A DNA stretch of 64,000 nucleotides from Chimonanthus salicifolius (Eukaryota; Streptophyta; Magnoliopsida; Laurales; Calycanthaceae), in assembly GCA_013350335.1 (NCBI GenBank), contig CM023534.1:16573302-16637301 (forward strand), read 5' to 3'. Positions 34,136 to 45,604 of the stretch are shown here, piece after piece (position 1 is the first letter of the stretch; every line of letters begins with the position of its first letter). Position numbers and translations under genes: made by a program. Below the pieces are notes generated by a model. It did no database searches and was not told the origin of the DNA. It saw nothing but the letters and a program-made list of their open reading frames with translations.

Positions 34136-37100
34136 ACTAATCCCTATAATTCTCATGTGTAACCACTTCATAAAGGAGGATGTCATGAAATATTTATTTT
34201 AGATTTTTGAACAACTTTAGAAGTGCAGTAAGGCCCTATAATTCTTATGTGACCACTTCATAAAAGAGGAAGGCATGAGATGGAATATGACCTCCATTAC
34301 ATCTTTGAAAGATTTTTCTATGAAACGCTCGTTAAGTGGTAGATCTCATGTTCCAACATAACTATGAAGCAAATTTTTTAAAATAATTCTTACACAATTG
34401 TGATAGGATCCCTTCCCTATAATTTCAAACATAGTCTAAAAATTTAGGAAGGTTTCTGGACATTTAAAAAGTTCTGACATTCATGCGATGAATATAAATA
34501 TTCCATAAATGATATATTTTGAAAATGGGTAAAGACAACAAATACATGTCAACAACCTTTTGAAAATTACAAAACCAGATTAGAGAAAAGGGGAGATGGT
34601 TGGAGGTGTGTTGAGGGGGGAATGGAATTACATCTAACTGCAGGTTAAGAGGAGGGGGGAAGAAAATACATCTAACTGCATGTTTGTAGGGGGGGGGATG
34701 GTTGGGGGTGTGGATGGGGAACGGAACACATCTAAGCGTAGGTGTGTAGCTAATACAAGCAGCGCCCCTAATTTAGCTCTCTGAAATTGAATGTTGATAA
34801 AATGTTCTTCAATCGACATTGTATCATATACTTACGAACAAAAAAACTATCTAGATCATAATTTGAGAAAAATATTTTTTTCATAAAAAAATAAAAGAGA
34901 AGAAATAGTAAAGTTCCATTTTCAAAACCAAAGACCTAAAAGATTGGTCGCTGAAAAATATATGATCATTATTAATTTTATTTGGATTTGGGGGTCTTGC
35001 CTACCTCGGGGCCCTAGGCGACGGCCTAGTTCGTCTAAAAGCAGGACCGGGCCTGACTAAGCCCTATAATTCTCATGTATAACCACTTCATAAAGGAGGA
35101 TGTCATGAAATGTTTATTTTAGATTTTTGAACAACGTTAGAAGTGCAGCAAGGCCCTATAATTCTTATGTAACAACTTCATAAACAAGGAAGGCATGAGA
35201 TGGAATATGACTTCCATTACATCTTTGAAAGATTTTTCTATGAAACGCTCGTTAAGTGGTAGATCACATGTTCCAAGATAACTATGAAGCAAATTTTTTA
35301 AAATAATTCTTACACAATTGTGACAGGATCCTCTCCCTATAATTTTAAACATACTCTAAAAATTCTCGAAGGTTTCTGGACATTTAGAAAGTTCTAATAT
35401 TCATGCGATGAAGATAAATATTCTATAAATGATATATTCTGAAAATGGGTAAAGACAACAAATACATATCAACAACCTTTTGAAAATTACAAAATCAGGT
35501 TAGAGAAAGGGGAGGATGGTTGGGGGTGTGTAGAGGGGGGAAGGGAATTACATCTAACTGGAGGTTTAGAGGAGGGGAGAAGAAAATACATCTAACTACA
35601 GGTATTTTGTGGGGGGGGGGGGGGGGGGGGGGGGGGGGTTGGGAGGGGAGAGGATGGTTGAGGGGTGTGGATGGGGAAGGGAACACATCTAACTGTAGGT
35701 CTGTAGCTAATACAAGCAGCGCCCTTAATTTAATTATCTGAAAATGAATGTTGATAACATATTATTCAATCGACATTGTATCATATACTTACGAAGAAAT
35801 AATATGTTTAGTTCATAATTTGAGAAAAATGTTTTTTTCATAAAAAAATAAAAGAGAAGAAAGAGTAAAGTTACATTTTCAAAACCGAAGACCTAAAAGA
35901 TTGGTGGTTGAAAAATATATGATGATCATTATTAATTTTATTTAGATTTGGGGCCCTACCTACCTGGGGGCCTTAGACGACGTCCTAGTTCGCCTAAAGG
36001 CAGGGCCGGGCTTGACTAAGCCCTATAATTCTCATGTGTAACCACTTCATAAAGGAGGAAGGCATGAAATGTTTATTTTGGATTTTTGAACAACTTTAGG
36101 ACTGTAGCAAATCTTTGTAATTCTTATGTAACCATTGCATAAAGTAGGAAGGCATGAGATGGAATACGACCTCCATTATATTTTTGAAAGATTTTTCTTT
36201 GAAACGCTCGTCAAGTGGTAGATCACATGTTCCAAGATAACTATGAAGCAAAGTTTTTAAAATAACTTTTACACAATTGTGACAGGATTCCCTCCCTATA
36301 ATTTCAAACATAGTCTAAAAATTCTCAAAGGTTTCTGGACATTTAAAAAGTTCTGACATTCATGTGATGAAGATAAATATTTCATAAATGATATATTCTG
36401 AAAATGGGTAAAGACAACAAATAAATGCCAACAACCTTTTGAAAATTACAGAACCATATTAGAGAAAGGGGCGGATGGTTGGGGTTGTGTGGAGGGGGGA
36501 AGGCAATTACATCTAACTGCAGGTTGAGAGGATGGGGGAAGAAAATACATCTAACATCAAGTTTGTATGGAGGGGGGAGGGATGGTTGGGGGTGTGGATG
36601 GGGAAGGGAACACATCTAACTATGACTTTGTAGCTAATACAAGCAGTGCCCCTAATTTAATTGTCTGAAAATGAATGTTGATAACATGCTCTTCAATCGA
36701 CATTATATCATATACTTACGAACAAATAAACTGTTCATAATTTGAGAAAAATGTTTTTTTTATAAAAAAAATAAAAGAGAAGAAAGAGTAATGTTAAATT
36801 TTCAAAACCAAAGACCTTAAAGATTGGTGGCTGAAAAATATATGATGATCATTATTAATTTTATTTAGATTTAGGGGCCCTGCTTACCTGGGGGCCCTAG
36901 GCGACGGCCTAGTTCACTTGTAGGCAGGGCCGGCCTGACTAAGCCCTATAATTCTCATGTGTAACCACTTCATAATGTAGGAAGGCATGAAATGTTTATT
37001 TCGGATTTTTGAACAACTTTAGGAGTGCAGCAAAGTACTATAATTCTTATGTAACCACTTTATAAAGGAGGAAAGCATGAGATGGAATGTGACCTCCATT

Positions 37101-38515
37101 ATAACTTTGAAGGATTTTTCTATGAAACTCTCGTCAAGTGGTAGATCACATGTTCCAAGATAACTATGAAGCAAAGTTTTTAAAATAATTCTTACACAAT
37201 TGTGATTGGATCCCGTCCCTATAATTTCAAACATAGTCTAAAAATTTCCGAAGGTTTATGGACATTTAAAATGTTCTGACATTCATGCGATGAAGATAAA
37301 TATTCCATAAATGATATATTCTGAAAATGAGTAAAAACAACAAATACATGTCAACAACATTTTGAAAATTACAAAATCAGATTAGAGAAAGGGGGGAATG
37401 GTTGGGGGTGTGTGGAGGGGGGAAGGGAATTACATCTAACTGTAGGTTGAGAGGAGGGGGGAAGAAAATACATCTAACTGCAGGTTTATACGGGAGGGGG
37501 AGGAGGGGGGGGATGGTTCGGGGGTGCGGATGGGGAAGGGAACACATCTAACTATAGGTTTGTAGCTAATACAAGCAGCGCCCCTAATTTAACTCTCTGA
37601 AAATGAATGTTGATAACATGTTCTTCAATCGACATTGTATCATATACTTACGAACAAAAAAACTATCTAGATCATAATTTGAGAAAAATATTTTTTTCAT
37701 AAAAAAATAAAAGAGAAGAAATAGTAAAGTTCCATTTTCAAAACCAAAGACTTAAAAGATTGGTGGCTGAAAAATATATGATGATCATTATTAATTTTAT
37801 TTGGATTTGGGGGTCCTGCCTACCTCGGGGCCCTAAGCGACGGCCTAGTTCGCTTAAAGGCAGGGCCGGGCCTGACTAAGCCCTATAATTCTCATGTATA
37901 ACCACTTCATAATGGAGGATGTCATGAAATGTTTATTTTAGATTTTTGAATAACGTTAGAAGTGCAGCAAGGCCCTATAATTCTTATGTAACAACTTCAT
38001 AAACGAGGAAGCCATGAGATGGAATATGACCTCCATTACATCTTTGAAAGATTTTTCTATGAAACGCTCGTCAAGTGGTAGATTAAATGTTCCAACATAA
38101 CTAGGAAGCAAAGTTTTTAAAATAATTCTTACACAATTGTGATTAGATCCCCTCCCTATAATTTCAAACATAGACTAAAAATTTTCGAAGGTTTATGGAC
38201 ATTTAAAATGTTCTGACATTCATGCGATGAATGTTGAGGGGTGTGGATGGGGAAGGGAACACATCTAACTGTAGGTTTGTAGCTAATACAAGCAGCGCCC
38301 TTAATTTAATTATTTGAAAATAAATGTTGATAACATACTATTCAATCGACATTGTATCATATACTGACGAAGAAATAAACTGTTTAGTTCATAATTTGAG
38401 AAAAAAAAATTTCATAAAAAAATAAAATAGAAGAAAGAGTACAGTTCAATTTTCAAAACCAAAGACCTAAAAGATTGGTGGCTGAAAAATATATGATGAT
38501 CATTATTAATTTTAT
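34064..38515. repeat. Five-unit tandem array (~0.92-0.96 kb units), each headed by the hAT right end
   Basis: Units are 34064-34983, 34984-35943, 35944-36866, 36867-37802, and a fifth from 37803 to about 38515 with an internal deletion near 38235. Every unit starts with about 70 bp of the hAT right end (GATTTGGGGGCCCTGCC... AGGGCCGGGCCTG). It then has the target-site flank ACTAAGCCCTATAATTC and about 850 bp of flanking DNA ending ATCATTATTAATTTTATTT. The last unit runs on into ordinary flank, TTTACATTAAAGCCC, as in the single-copy relative at 42400. The array therefore arose after hAT insertion by duplication of a terminus-plus-flank segment. Each unit holds G-rich short repeats (ACATCTAACTGCAGGTT spaced by GGAGGGGGGAAG). 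A minus-strand frame of 71 codons is open in units 2-5. Confidence 0.9.
35611..35638 (+). repeat. G28 homopolymer
   Basis: Twenty-eight consecutive G within the G-rich part of array unit 2, where sister units have only short G-runs. It can form G-quadruplex or be a slippage or assembly artefact. The ORFs that run through it are meaningless. Confidence 0.85.
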
Positions 38516-38870
38516 TTTTTACATTAAAGCCCTTTCTAGTTAGTTGTTCGTCCAACTACAAACGAGAGGTGGTTTGGCCAATTTGACAAAGTCGTGGTTT
38601 TTCGGAGCAATGAAGGTGAGATCTTTAAGGTGTGACTTACGACCAAAGATGGTGGTTGGTTGTTGACTCAGATCCGTTAGTGGAAAGTCAAAGGTTGGAA
38701 CAGAGAGAGAAAGCGTGATGCGTACATCGAATCTGGTTCGGACCCGAACGAAAATGGGACATCCCAATTGGACCGGATCGACGAAATGGCATTCCAAATC
38801 TATGACTTGACTAAGGGAGCAAAGAGAGGAACCCAGCATGGATAGTCACATCATCTCAAGATTAGTCATG
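38516..38870. repeat. Array flank homologous to 42400-42740
   Basis: From TTACATTAAAGCCCTTT through AGTTGTTCGTCCAACTACAAA and GAGAGGTGGTTTGGCC to GGTTCGGACCCGAACGAAAAT, this matches 42405-42700 with an indel of about 50 bp near its start. This is the original continuation of the segment that was amplified to its left. Confidence 0.7.
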
Positions 38871-41237
38871 TGAATTACATCTAACTTCAAGTTGAGAGGA
38901 GAGGGGAAGGGAATTATACCTAACTGCAGATTGAGAGGAGGGGGGAAGAAAATACATTTAGTTGCAGGTTCGACCGACTACTTTTATCAGCCCGATCGAT
39001 GGTTATCGGTTCGATTGATGAATTGCACTGGTACGACTAACAAAGATCAGAGTCGACTTTTTGGAAATCCACTCTCTAAAGGTTCGACTTATAGCGATCG
39101 GTGCGACCCATAGAGTTCAATAGTCCGACTGATCAACACGAGACCGACACGTTCGGGGCGACCGAAGAAGCACATGAGCATTAGGAAACCTTCTTTTTTC
39201 TTTTAGTTTTGAATTTAGTATACTTTCCTTATTTTCTTGAACGTAAGGCCTATAAATTCAGTGATGGGCTACCCACAGTAAACACCCCAGACTTGAGTTG
39301 AAATAAAATTTGTAAGCTTTGTTTGAAGTTCTCCCTATGTTGTAGTGACTGTTCTTTGATTGGTTCTTAGAATTTTAATTTGGTTTGTGTTTGAATTCAA
39401 TTTACTTATTTGGAATTAAAGTTTTCCATGGTGAATTTAATTCATGTTTTGCATTTTGTTTTCTATGTGTAATTAAACTTTAATTCCACATCCAAATTAG
39501 TTCTTCGAAGGTTCAGTGTTTTTATCGAACTTGGGCTGGATTTTATTTCCATGCATCCTTTTGATTCGTTTTGATTTTATTGAGCAATCTACCTATTAAG
39601 ATAGGTTTTTCATCTGATCTCATCATGCAGAGGGATAGACCAAAGAGAGTCCCGATAGTCATGGTAGAAATACTAGAAACCCGAAAAATCACACATTTGA
39701 ATCAGAGATTGGAGGAAGCTCTAGCAAAAAAATTGAGGTTATGTGAGAGAGTGGACACATAGAGCAATAGATAGGGCTGAGGAGATGAATCTTACAGTTC
39801 AGATAGTGAGTTCGAATTTTCTTCAATAGAAGAAGGTATGGTAACCCTAACAGTGGCATTCGACCCTGCCCCGTGCTGCGTTCGTCTATAGTAGTTTAAT
39901 GAGTCAAATCACTAGCCACGACCCATTTTAGGTGGTCTATGGATCCGACCCTAGTATTGTTTTGGACCTGACTCCTCTTCTGTGCAAAGGCCCAAAAGGT
40001 TAGTAGCAAACCGATTTGCAGAGGTTCGGAAGATCCACTAGTAGGTTCTTGACCGGGTCATCGAAAGCAACAAATGTTACAGTTAGGCAACAAATTGCCG
40101 CTAGCGACAAGGTGTGGTTTGAGGAAGGTAACCCAAATGCTTTCAAATGTCGTAGACATGAAGCCTTATGTATGTAAGACCACTTCAGGAACGGACTGTG
40201 GAAACTCGAGGTCGAGTTTTTCTCAGGAGAGATGAGATGATGTAGACACATCATGGATCAGACTTGATCAAGCAAATTGGTTAGACTTATTGGACAGATT
40301 TAATGTTGGACATCTTAATTGGATCCCGTCTAATTAGCCCACCATATTTTTGAATTTGGATCATTAGGATATTGATATTGGGCCTCATCAACTGAATGAC
40401 TCAAAACCCACTTCAAATGACCCAAAAGCTCTACCCAATTAGTCCTAAGCCTACCCAATTACCCAAGTCCAAATCCAATATTAGTCCCCAATATTTTGTC
40501 TCCAAAATCGAGTCTCATTCTATCCCAAATCATTTCTATCGTGTAATACCTAAAGGCTCTCACTTTTGGTGTGTTTACAAGATGGATGCAAGCTTAGGAT
40601 GTGCTCTATTTTCTCTCCTTTTTTCGTGTTTTGCAGTGGTGGGAAGACTAGGATGTGAACTTGGAGAAGTCTTTGAATAATTCTGGAGTAATTTTAGGCA
40701 TGTTTAGCAATTAAATAAGGACCGTATAAGTAGCAATCCTTTGGTAGTACAGTGTCAACTTAGTGTGTTTTAATTGATCCACATGTAATTCACATAGGCA
40801 GCCACATGAGCATGCCCTTGTTGAAAAGTATTTTACAAGGCTTTATTTCTATTTTTTTCGTAGGATATTTTTAGGAAAGAGTCGAAAGGTCTTTTAGCAT
40901 TTATTTTTCTATAAGTACATTTGTAAATTTGAAATTAATTAATTATTCGATTTGGGAAAAAATATTTTCTCTCCCAAGTTCAAATTTTGGTGAAGGAGTT
41001 TTACAACCTTTTCTTGGGGGGCTTCGGCCATTATCCAGATCTTTGGATCTACCTTCGGTGTTCTGATCAAACCTAGTTTAGTACTATGAATTAAATTCAT
41101 CATTATTTTAGTCTTCAATTTTGACTATGTGCTTTAAATCCCAATTTCTTTTATTTCTGATTAAATAATGAAATCTATCTATGAGAATTCACTAATTTTA
41201 ACTCATACCTAAAACTGCAATTAATTTAAAATTTTAG
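38871..41237 (+). other. No intact gene; retroelement-like DNA with LTR promoter and possible gag start
   Basis: 38871-38965 repeats a piece of the array unit (ACATCTAACTTCAAGTTGAGAGGAG). TATAAATT at 39251-39258 is followed by a leader-like region. A basic frame at 39571-39762 (QRDRPKRVPIVMVEILETRK) could be the start of a decayed gag, but no zinc knuckle or pol follows. 40380-41200 is AT-rich, with a purine/pyrimidine layout like another LTR. All this is tentative. Confidence 0.35.
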
Positions 41238-41786
41238 CTTAAGTAGTGTCTTGTCCTCCTACCTCAAAGTCTAACAGTAAGCTGGCAGAGGTCAGGTTGT
41301 TGTTTGGAAAAGAAAACATGACGAGAAGAGGGGTCAATTGTTGTGAAAAGGAAAACAAAGGAGAGTAGAGAAATTGGAAACATCTCAAGATGGGACTACT
41401 AAGTTCTAGGGCATCATTTTGCATTTTGCACACTCACTAAGCGCTATAATTCTTATGTGTAACCACTTCATAAAGGAGGAAGGCATGAGATGGAATGTGA
41501 CCTCCATTGCATCTTTGAAGGATTTTTTTTGTGAAATCCTCATCAAGAGGTAGAGCCCATGTTCCAACATAACTATGAAGTATAGTTTTTAAAATAATTC
41601 TCACACAATTGTGACACAATCTCTTCCTTATAATTTCAAACATAGTCTTACCATAAGGTTTTTGGACATTTAAATAAGTTCGACATTCGTTCGACGAAGA
41701 TAAATATTCCATAAATGATATATTTTGAAAATGGGTAAAGACAACAGATACAAATCTACAATCTTCTAAAAGTTACATAACTAGAT

Positions 41787-41873
41787 TAGGGGGGAGGGGG
41801 GTGGAGGGAGGGGTGGGGGGAGGGAGAGAGGGAGGGAGAGGAAGGAGGAGGGGGGTTGTGGGGGGTTGTGAAT
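41787..41873 (+). repeat. G-rich tract with quadruplex potential
   Basis: Nearly uninterrupted G-runs of 3-6 separated by single A or T. Many G3+ runs within 90 bp satisfy the usual G-quadruplex pattern. It is an expansion of the G-rich short repeat seen in the related array units. Confidence 0.7.
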
Positions 41874-42228
41874 GATGGGAGGAATACATCTAACTACTTG
41901 TTTGTAGCTAATACCAGAAGTGCCTCCAATTTAATTCTCTAAAAATAAATATTTTGAAAATGGATAAAGACAACAAATACATGTCCATAATCTTCTAAAA
42001 ATACAGAACTAGATTAGGGGGGTGGGGTGGGGGAATACATCTAAGTGTATGTTTGTAGCTAATACAAGCAGCGCCCCTAATTTAATTCTCTAAAATTGAA
42101 TGTGGATAACATGCTATTCACTCCGCATTGTATCATATACTTACGAACAAATAAACTATCCAATTCATAATTTGACAAAAATGTTTTCTTTTTTCATAAA
42201 AAGTAAAAGAAAAGAATGAGTATAGTTC

Positions 42229-42343
42229 CTCTGCGTTTTTGTTTCTTGGGCCTAATCCTCGTAGGCCTTTTGTGCCTTTTAGCTTTGCCTTGTTCTTTTT
42301 CTTATTTTAATGAAATTTCTTCTTTACTGCTAAAAAAAAAACA
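42229..42343 (+). mobile_element. Very short 5'-truncated LINE tail (~115 bp)
   Basis: Compared with array units reading GAGTAAAGTTCC-ATTTTCAAAACC-AAAGACC, this copy has ~115 bp of TTTTGTTTCTTGGGCC... GCTTTGCCTTGTTC... TAATGAAATTTC and an A-run between GTATAGTTCC and CAAAGATC. The inserted part looks like a plant LINE 3' UTR and poly(A). About 11 bp of target are missing, and no duplication is present. Confidence 0.6.
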
Positions 42344-42760
42344 AAGATCTAAAAGATTGATGGTTGAAAAATATATGATGATCATTATAATTTTTTTTTA
42401 CATTAAATCCCTTTTATTTTTGAAATAGAAACGAAACTGAACTCAGTAGGAAGAGAACCTACCATTTGGGAAATGAACCGGTCAGTTGTTCGTCAAGTTA
42501 CAAATGAGAGGTGGTTTGGCCGGTCCAACAAAGTCGTGGCTTTTGCAAGCAGAGAGGGTGTAATCCTTAACGTGTGACTCACGGCCGAAGATGGTGGTCG
42601 GTCGTTGACTCAGATTGGCTGGTGGAAAGTTGAAGGTCGAAAGAGAGATAGAAAGTGATTTGGATATCGAGTATGGTTCAAACCCAAACGAAAATTAGCC
42701 GACCCAATTGGGCATGTATATGTTTCTACGTCATGAACATCTGCTAAATTGGTTTAGATA

Positions 42761-44231
42761 AAATTCTAATTTTATCTAGATAAATTATATAATAATAATA
42801 ATTTACTTAATATGAAATTGATGTTTTCTAAAATTTGTTAGTGCAATTTATTATGTAATAGAGATTGACCTGTCTTAGGTCTGGAGAACCCAAACCCAAA
42901 CAAAATCGGCATTTGCCATTCGGATTTAAAAATGAGACTGTATCTTGCAGGTATAAATTGGTACAGTTTGTTTTACCAAATCGAGCCAACCTGGGCTTGG
43001 GTTCGGCCAAGATAGATCCAAAACTGAGTCTAACCTGCTCGAGTTTTAATTCTACATCTTGTAAAGAATCATAAAGCAACTACCATCCTAAACTTTTTGA
43101 GTTTATATGTTGTCATACCTCTTTAAAGGCAACTTTAGAAACATTTAGATAGTCATTTTCTTAGAGAAAATGTTCATCAATCGTGGGCAAAATCCGATAT
43201 AAATTGCTACTATTTATCCATCTAATTATGTTAGTTTTATAAGTTTAAGGCATAAGAAGTTCAATTACTTATACTAACATAATGTTTATGTAAGAAAATA
43301 TATGAATTAGATGATTTGATGACTTTGAAACTTAGCTTAATGAATCTCGAGAAAACCCAAATTTGAATTTAGCAATCAATTTTGCGGAATCTTTGGATTT
43401 CTTGGAATTTAAAGAAACGCGAAAGAAAGAGGAAATCCAATATTTCAATGGATCCCCTTAACCCAAGTTTCTTTCTTGAAAAAAAGAGGAAAATGCTCAA
43501 ATTTCACCAAAAAAAAAAAAAATCAACACTTGCAATTTCCACACTATAAAATTGAAGTAAATCTAATGAATCTTAGATAATTAATTCCAAGAACAATAAA
43601 TTAAATTCAAGCAAATTAAAGAAGTAAAACTAAGAAGGTTGACAAAAGATAACTTCTCAACTAAAACGAATTTAAACTTTAAAAATCAAACAATGCAATG
43701 CTTTGAGCGTGCAGATCCTCTTATTTATAATATTTAATCCATTTAATAAGATCTAAAATAAACTTAAAAATAAAATTAATCCAAACTGAATAAGACCTGA
43801 ATTGATCCGACTTGACTCAACCTGATTCATTACCATGTTTAGGCATGCTCTCTAAGACTTTAGAAAAATAAATATATATTGATAGATAAATATAATGTCA
43901 TTATATTCCGGAAGCAAAATAGTATGTCCATCCAAACAAAGGCGACATCTCAATTCATAGTCTCAAAAAGATGAATCCTATGAACCACTGATATTCTCCA
44001 TGGTGGAAACGTCATCACATCTTTCATCTGGGTTCGAAGGTTACCGGCAAGAGATGGAGTGATGGAAGTGATGGATTTGGATGCTTAGGTGGTTCTGATG
44101 GAGGTGATAGATATGGAAATGGAGGTTGGAGAAGCCTTTTGAAAGGTTGTGTAGAAGATAATAGATCCAAATAAACAATCACACTAGAAGACAGAGATTT
44201 AAATGAAAAAACCAGGACAGAAAGAGAGAAA
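42761..44231. other. No gene seen
   Basis: AT-rich. Opposed chance ORFs lie at 42828-43079. A T-rich/purine stretch at 44000-44140, downstream of the next gene, may be a decayed relative of its coding region, but the similarity is too low to claim. Confidence 0.35.
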
Positions 44232-44238
44232 TTTTATT
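44232..44238 (-). terminator. Polyadenylation signal of the Cys/Pro-rich secreted-protein gene
   Basis: On the minus strand AATAAAA lies about 125 bp after the stop codon, followed by a T/C-rich stretch, a normal plant 3' end arrangement. Confidence 0.5.
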
Positions 44239-44363
44239 ACTATACTATATGCGTGAAGTACATCAGGCATATCTATATATAGTTTCAAACCACAGAAGTA
44301 TTCTAATTACATTGACAAATTAAAACACATTAGCAGTCCCAGTTTATGTCAAACTCTCTCTTC

Positions 44364-44741
44364 TCAATTAACAGGTGAAGGTGTTGGTAGAGAAATCTGG
44401 GCAGATGGAGGTGGAGGTGAAGGTGTTGGTGGAGAAATCTTGGGAGATGGGGGTGGCGTTGGAAGAAAAGGGACGAGAGGAGGCGGAGAAGGGAGACAAG
44501 GAGAGCAAGAGCACCAACACCAGCATTCGAAGCCGGTGGAGGCTTTAATGGCTGCCGGCAGCAGTGATGATGACGGAAAGGTAGGGCAAAAGGGACAAGG
44601 AGGACATGTACAATTACAGGTTGGTCTACCATAGTCTCCCCACTGCTCCATGTTTGACTCTCCTCTTGAGACACCGGCAACACTGTAAAGGACAATGAAT
44701 ATTATGAAACAAATCAATGCAATCAGTTTCATGATTTTCAT
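44364..44741 (-). CDS. Small secreted Cys- and Pro-rich protein, 125 aa
   Basis: A single-exon frame. Residues 1-28 form a clear signal peptide (MKIMKLIALICFIIFIVLYS core, then AGVSRGE). Residues about 40-52 are Cys-rich (CNCTCPPCPFC), and a second cluster near 73-82 reads CWCWCSCSPC. The C-terminal 40 residues are Pro/Ser-rich, with PPPSPKISPPTPSPPPP and a second PTPSP block. The protein is probably exported to the cell wall, and its proline blocks could be hydroxylated and glycosylated as in extensin-like proteins. I do not recognise the family; the two CxC/CxxC clusters are unlike ordinary extensins. Support for a real gene comes from the strong signal peptide, a TATA box just upstream and a polyadenylation signal downstream. 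The Met at 44732 is an alternative start. The overlapping frame at 44330-44695 is a shadow. Confidence 0.65.
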   Translation of the reverse strand: MKIMKLIALICFIIFIVLYSVAGVSRGESNMEQWGDYGRPTCNCTCPPCPFCPTFPSSSLLPAAIKASTGFECWCWCSCSPCLPSPPPLVPFLPTPPPSPKISPPTPSPPPPSAQISLPTPSPVN

Positions 44742-44774
44742 CTTCTCTGGAAAATAAAATGGAAGGGTCGAAGA

Positions 44775-44782
44775 TATTTATA
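44775..44782 (-). promoter_or_regulatory. TATA box upstream of the Cys/Pro-rich protein gene
   Basis: TATAAATA on the minus strand, 34 bp before the ATG. Used as a TATA box it would leave a leader of only several bases before the first ATG, so the second Met (44732) might be used, or transcription may start elsewhere. Confidence 0.45.
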
Positions 44783-45604
44783 ATATATTTCACTGATGGG
44801 GAACTTCCTAAAGTTTTTGACAAATTTTCATTTAAAAAATTAAGTAAAATCATTTAAATTTTAAAATAACTTGGGCGAGTGAATCTGTCCCTAGAGAGTC
44901 AATAACTTTAATCTAACTCAAGTGTCAACTTATTCGAGTTAGTTGATTTGATAGAATTTTAGTTGAGTTGAAATTTTGAATTTTATATTAGGACTTATAT
45001 GTATCGAGTGAATCCAACACATTAGCTAAAAGTAGATCTCATAAATTATTTTTAGCTTTTAAACTTTTATATTCTCTGTAAAACCCACATTAGTACAATG
45101 TGATTGGTTTATTTAAATGGTTTCTGCATAAATAAGAGCCCTTCCAAATTTTACCTTAATTAGTTCAATAAAACTATATTTTTCTAACTCCTCAATATCT
45201 AAAATAAAAGAAAAATGATTAGATAAATAATTTTATTTATCGTAGTCAATATAATAGTCATAGTATATCAAATGGGTATAAATTTAAATTGAATTTATAT
45301 AAGGCAAATAACATTTGTAAATCTTTTCAATCGTTGTCACTTAAACTTAATATAAACCAAAGTTAATTATTTAAAAATATGTTTAATATGGGCTCTAACT
45401 GTAGACCTCTTAATTTTCATGATTTTGTTTCAGCCACCGCAGCTTTAATGCCTCAAAATTGGCATGTCATGCTTCCAGCACACATCTCATTTGCAGTTCA
45501 CAATTTCCTTCTTTCAGCCCACTAGCCATCAGTCCATCACACAACATCTACAAATTAGGGTCATGTAACAAATTAATTAGCTTCTTATAAAGATTAAATG
45601 TATT
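44783..45604. other. No gene seen; upstream region of the 44.4-kb gene
   Basis: AT-rich DNA with no clear element ends and no ORF. Confidence 0.4.

Larger units (their letters stand above)
41238..42760. repeat. Single-copy relative of the hAT target region and array unit
   Basis: 41238-41441 matches 29683-29896, 41442-42400 matches one array unit without the hAT end, and 42400-42740 matches 38516-38870. Together these show the pre-insertion arrangement. It carries its own changes: a G/A-rich expansion at 41787-41873, a second short copy of the TGAAAATGGGTAAAGACAACA word at 41950, and a LINE-tail insertion at 42229-42343. It is probably a piece of a long LTR on the minus strand. Confidence 0.75.

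Noticed and set aside
35520..35741. Gly-rich plus-strand ORF
   Set aside because: It is translated through the G28 homopolymer and short G-rich repeats.
39571..39762. Secure gag gene call
   Set aside because: Only about 40 basic residues after a plausible Met. There are stops downstream and no zinc knuckle, so it is kept as a tentative note in the region entry.
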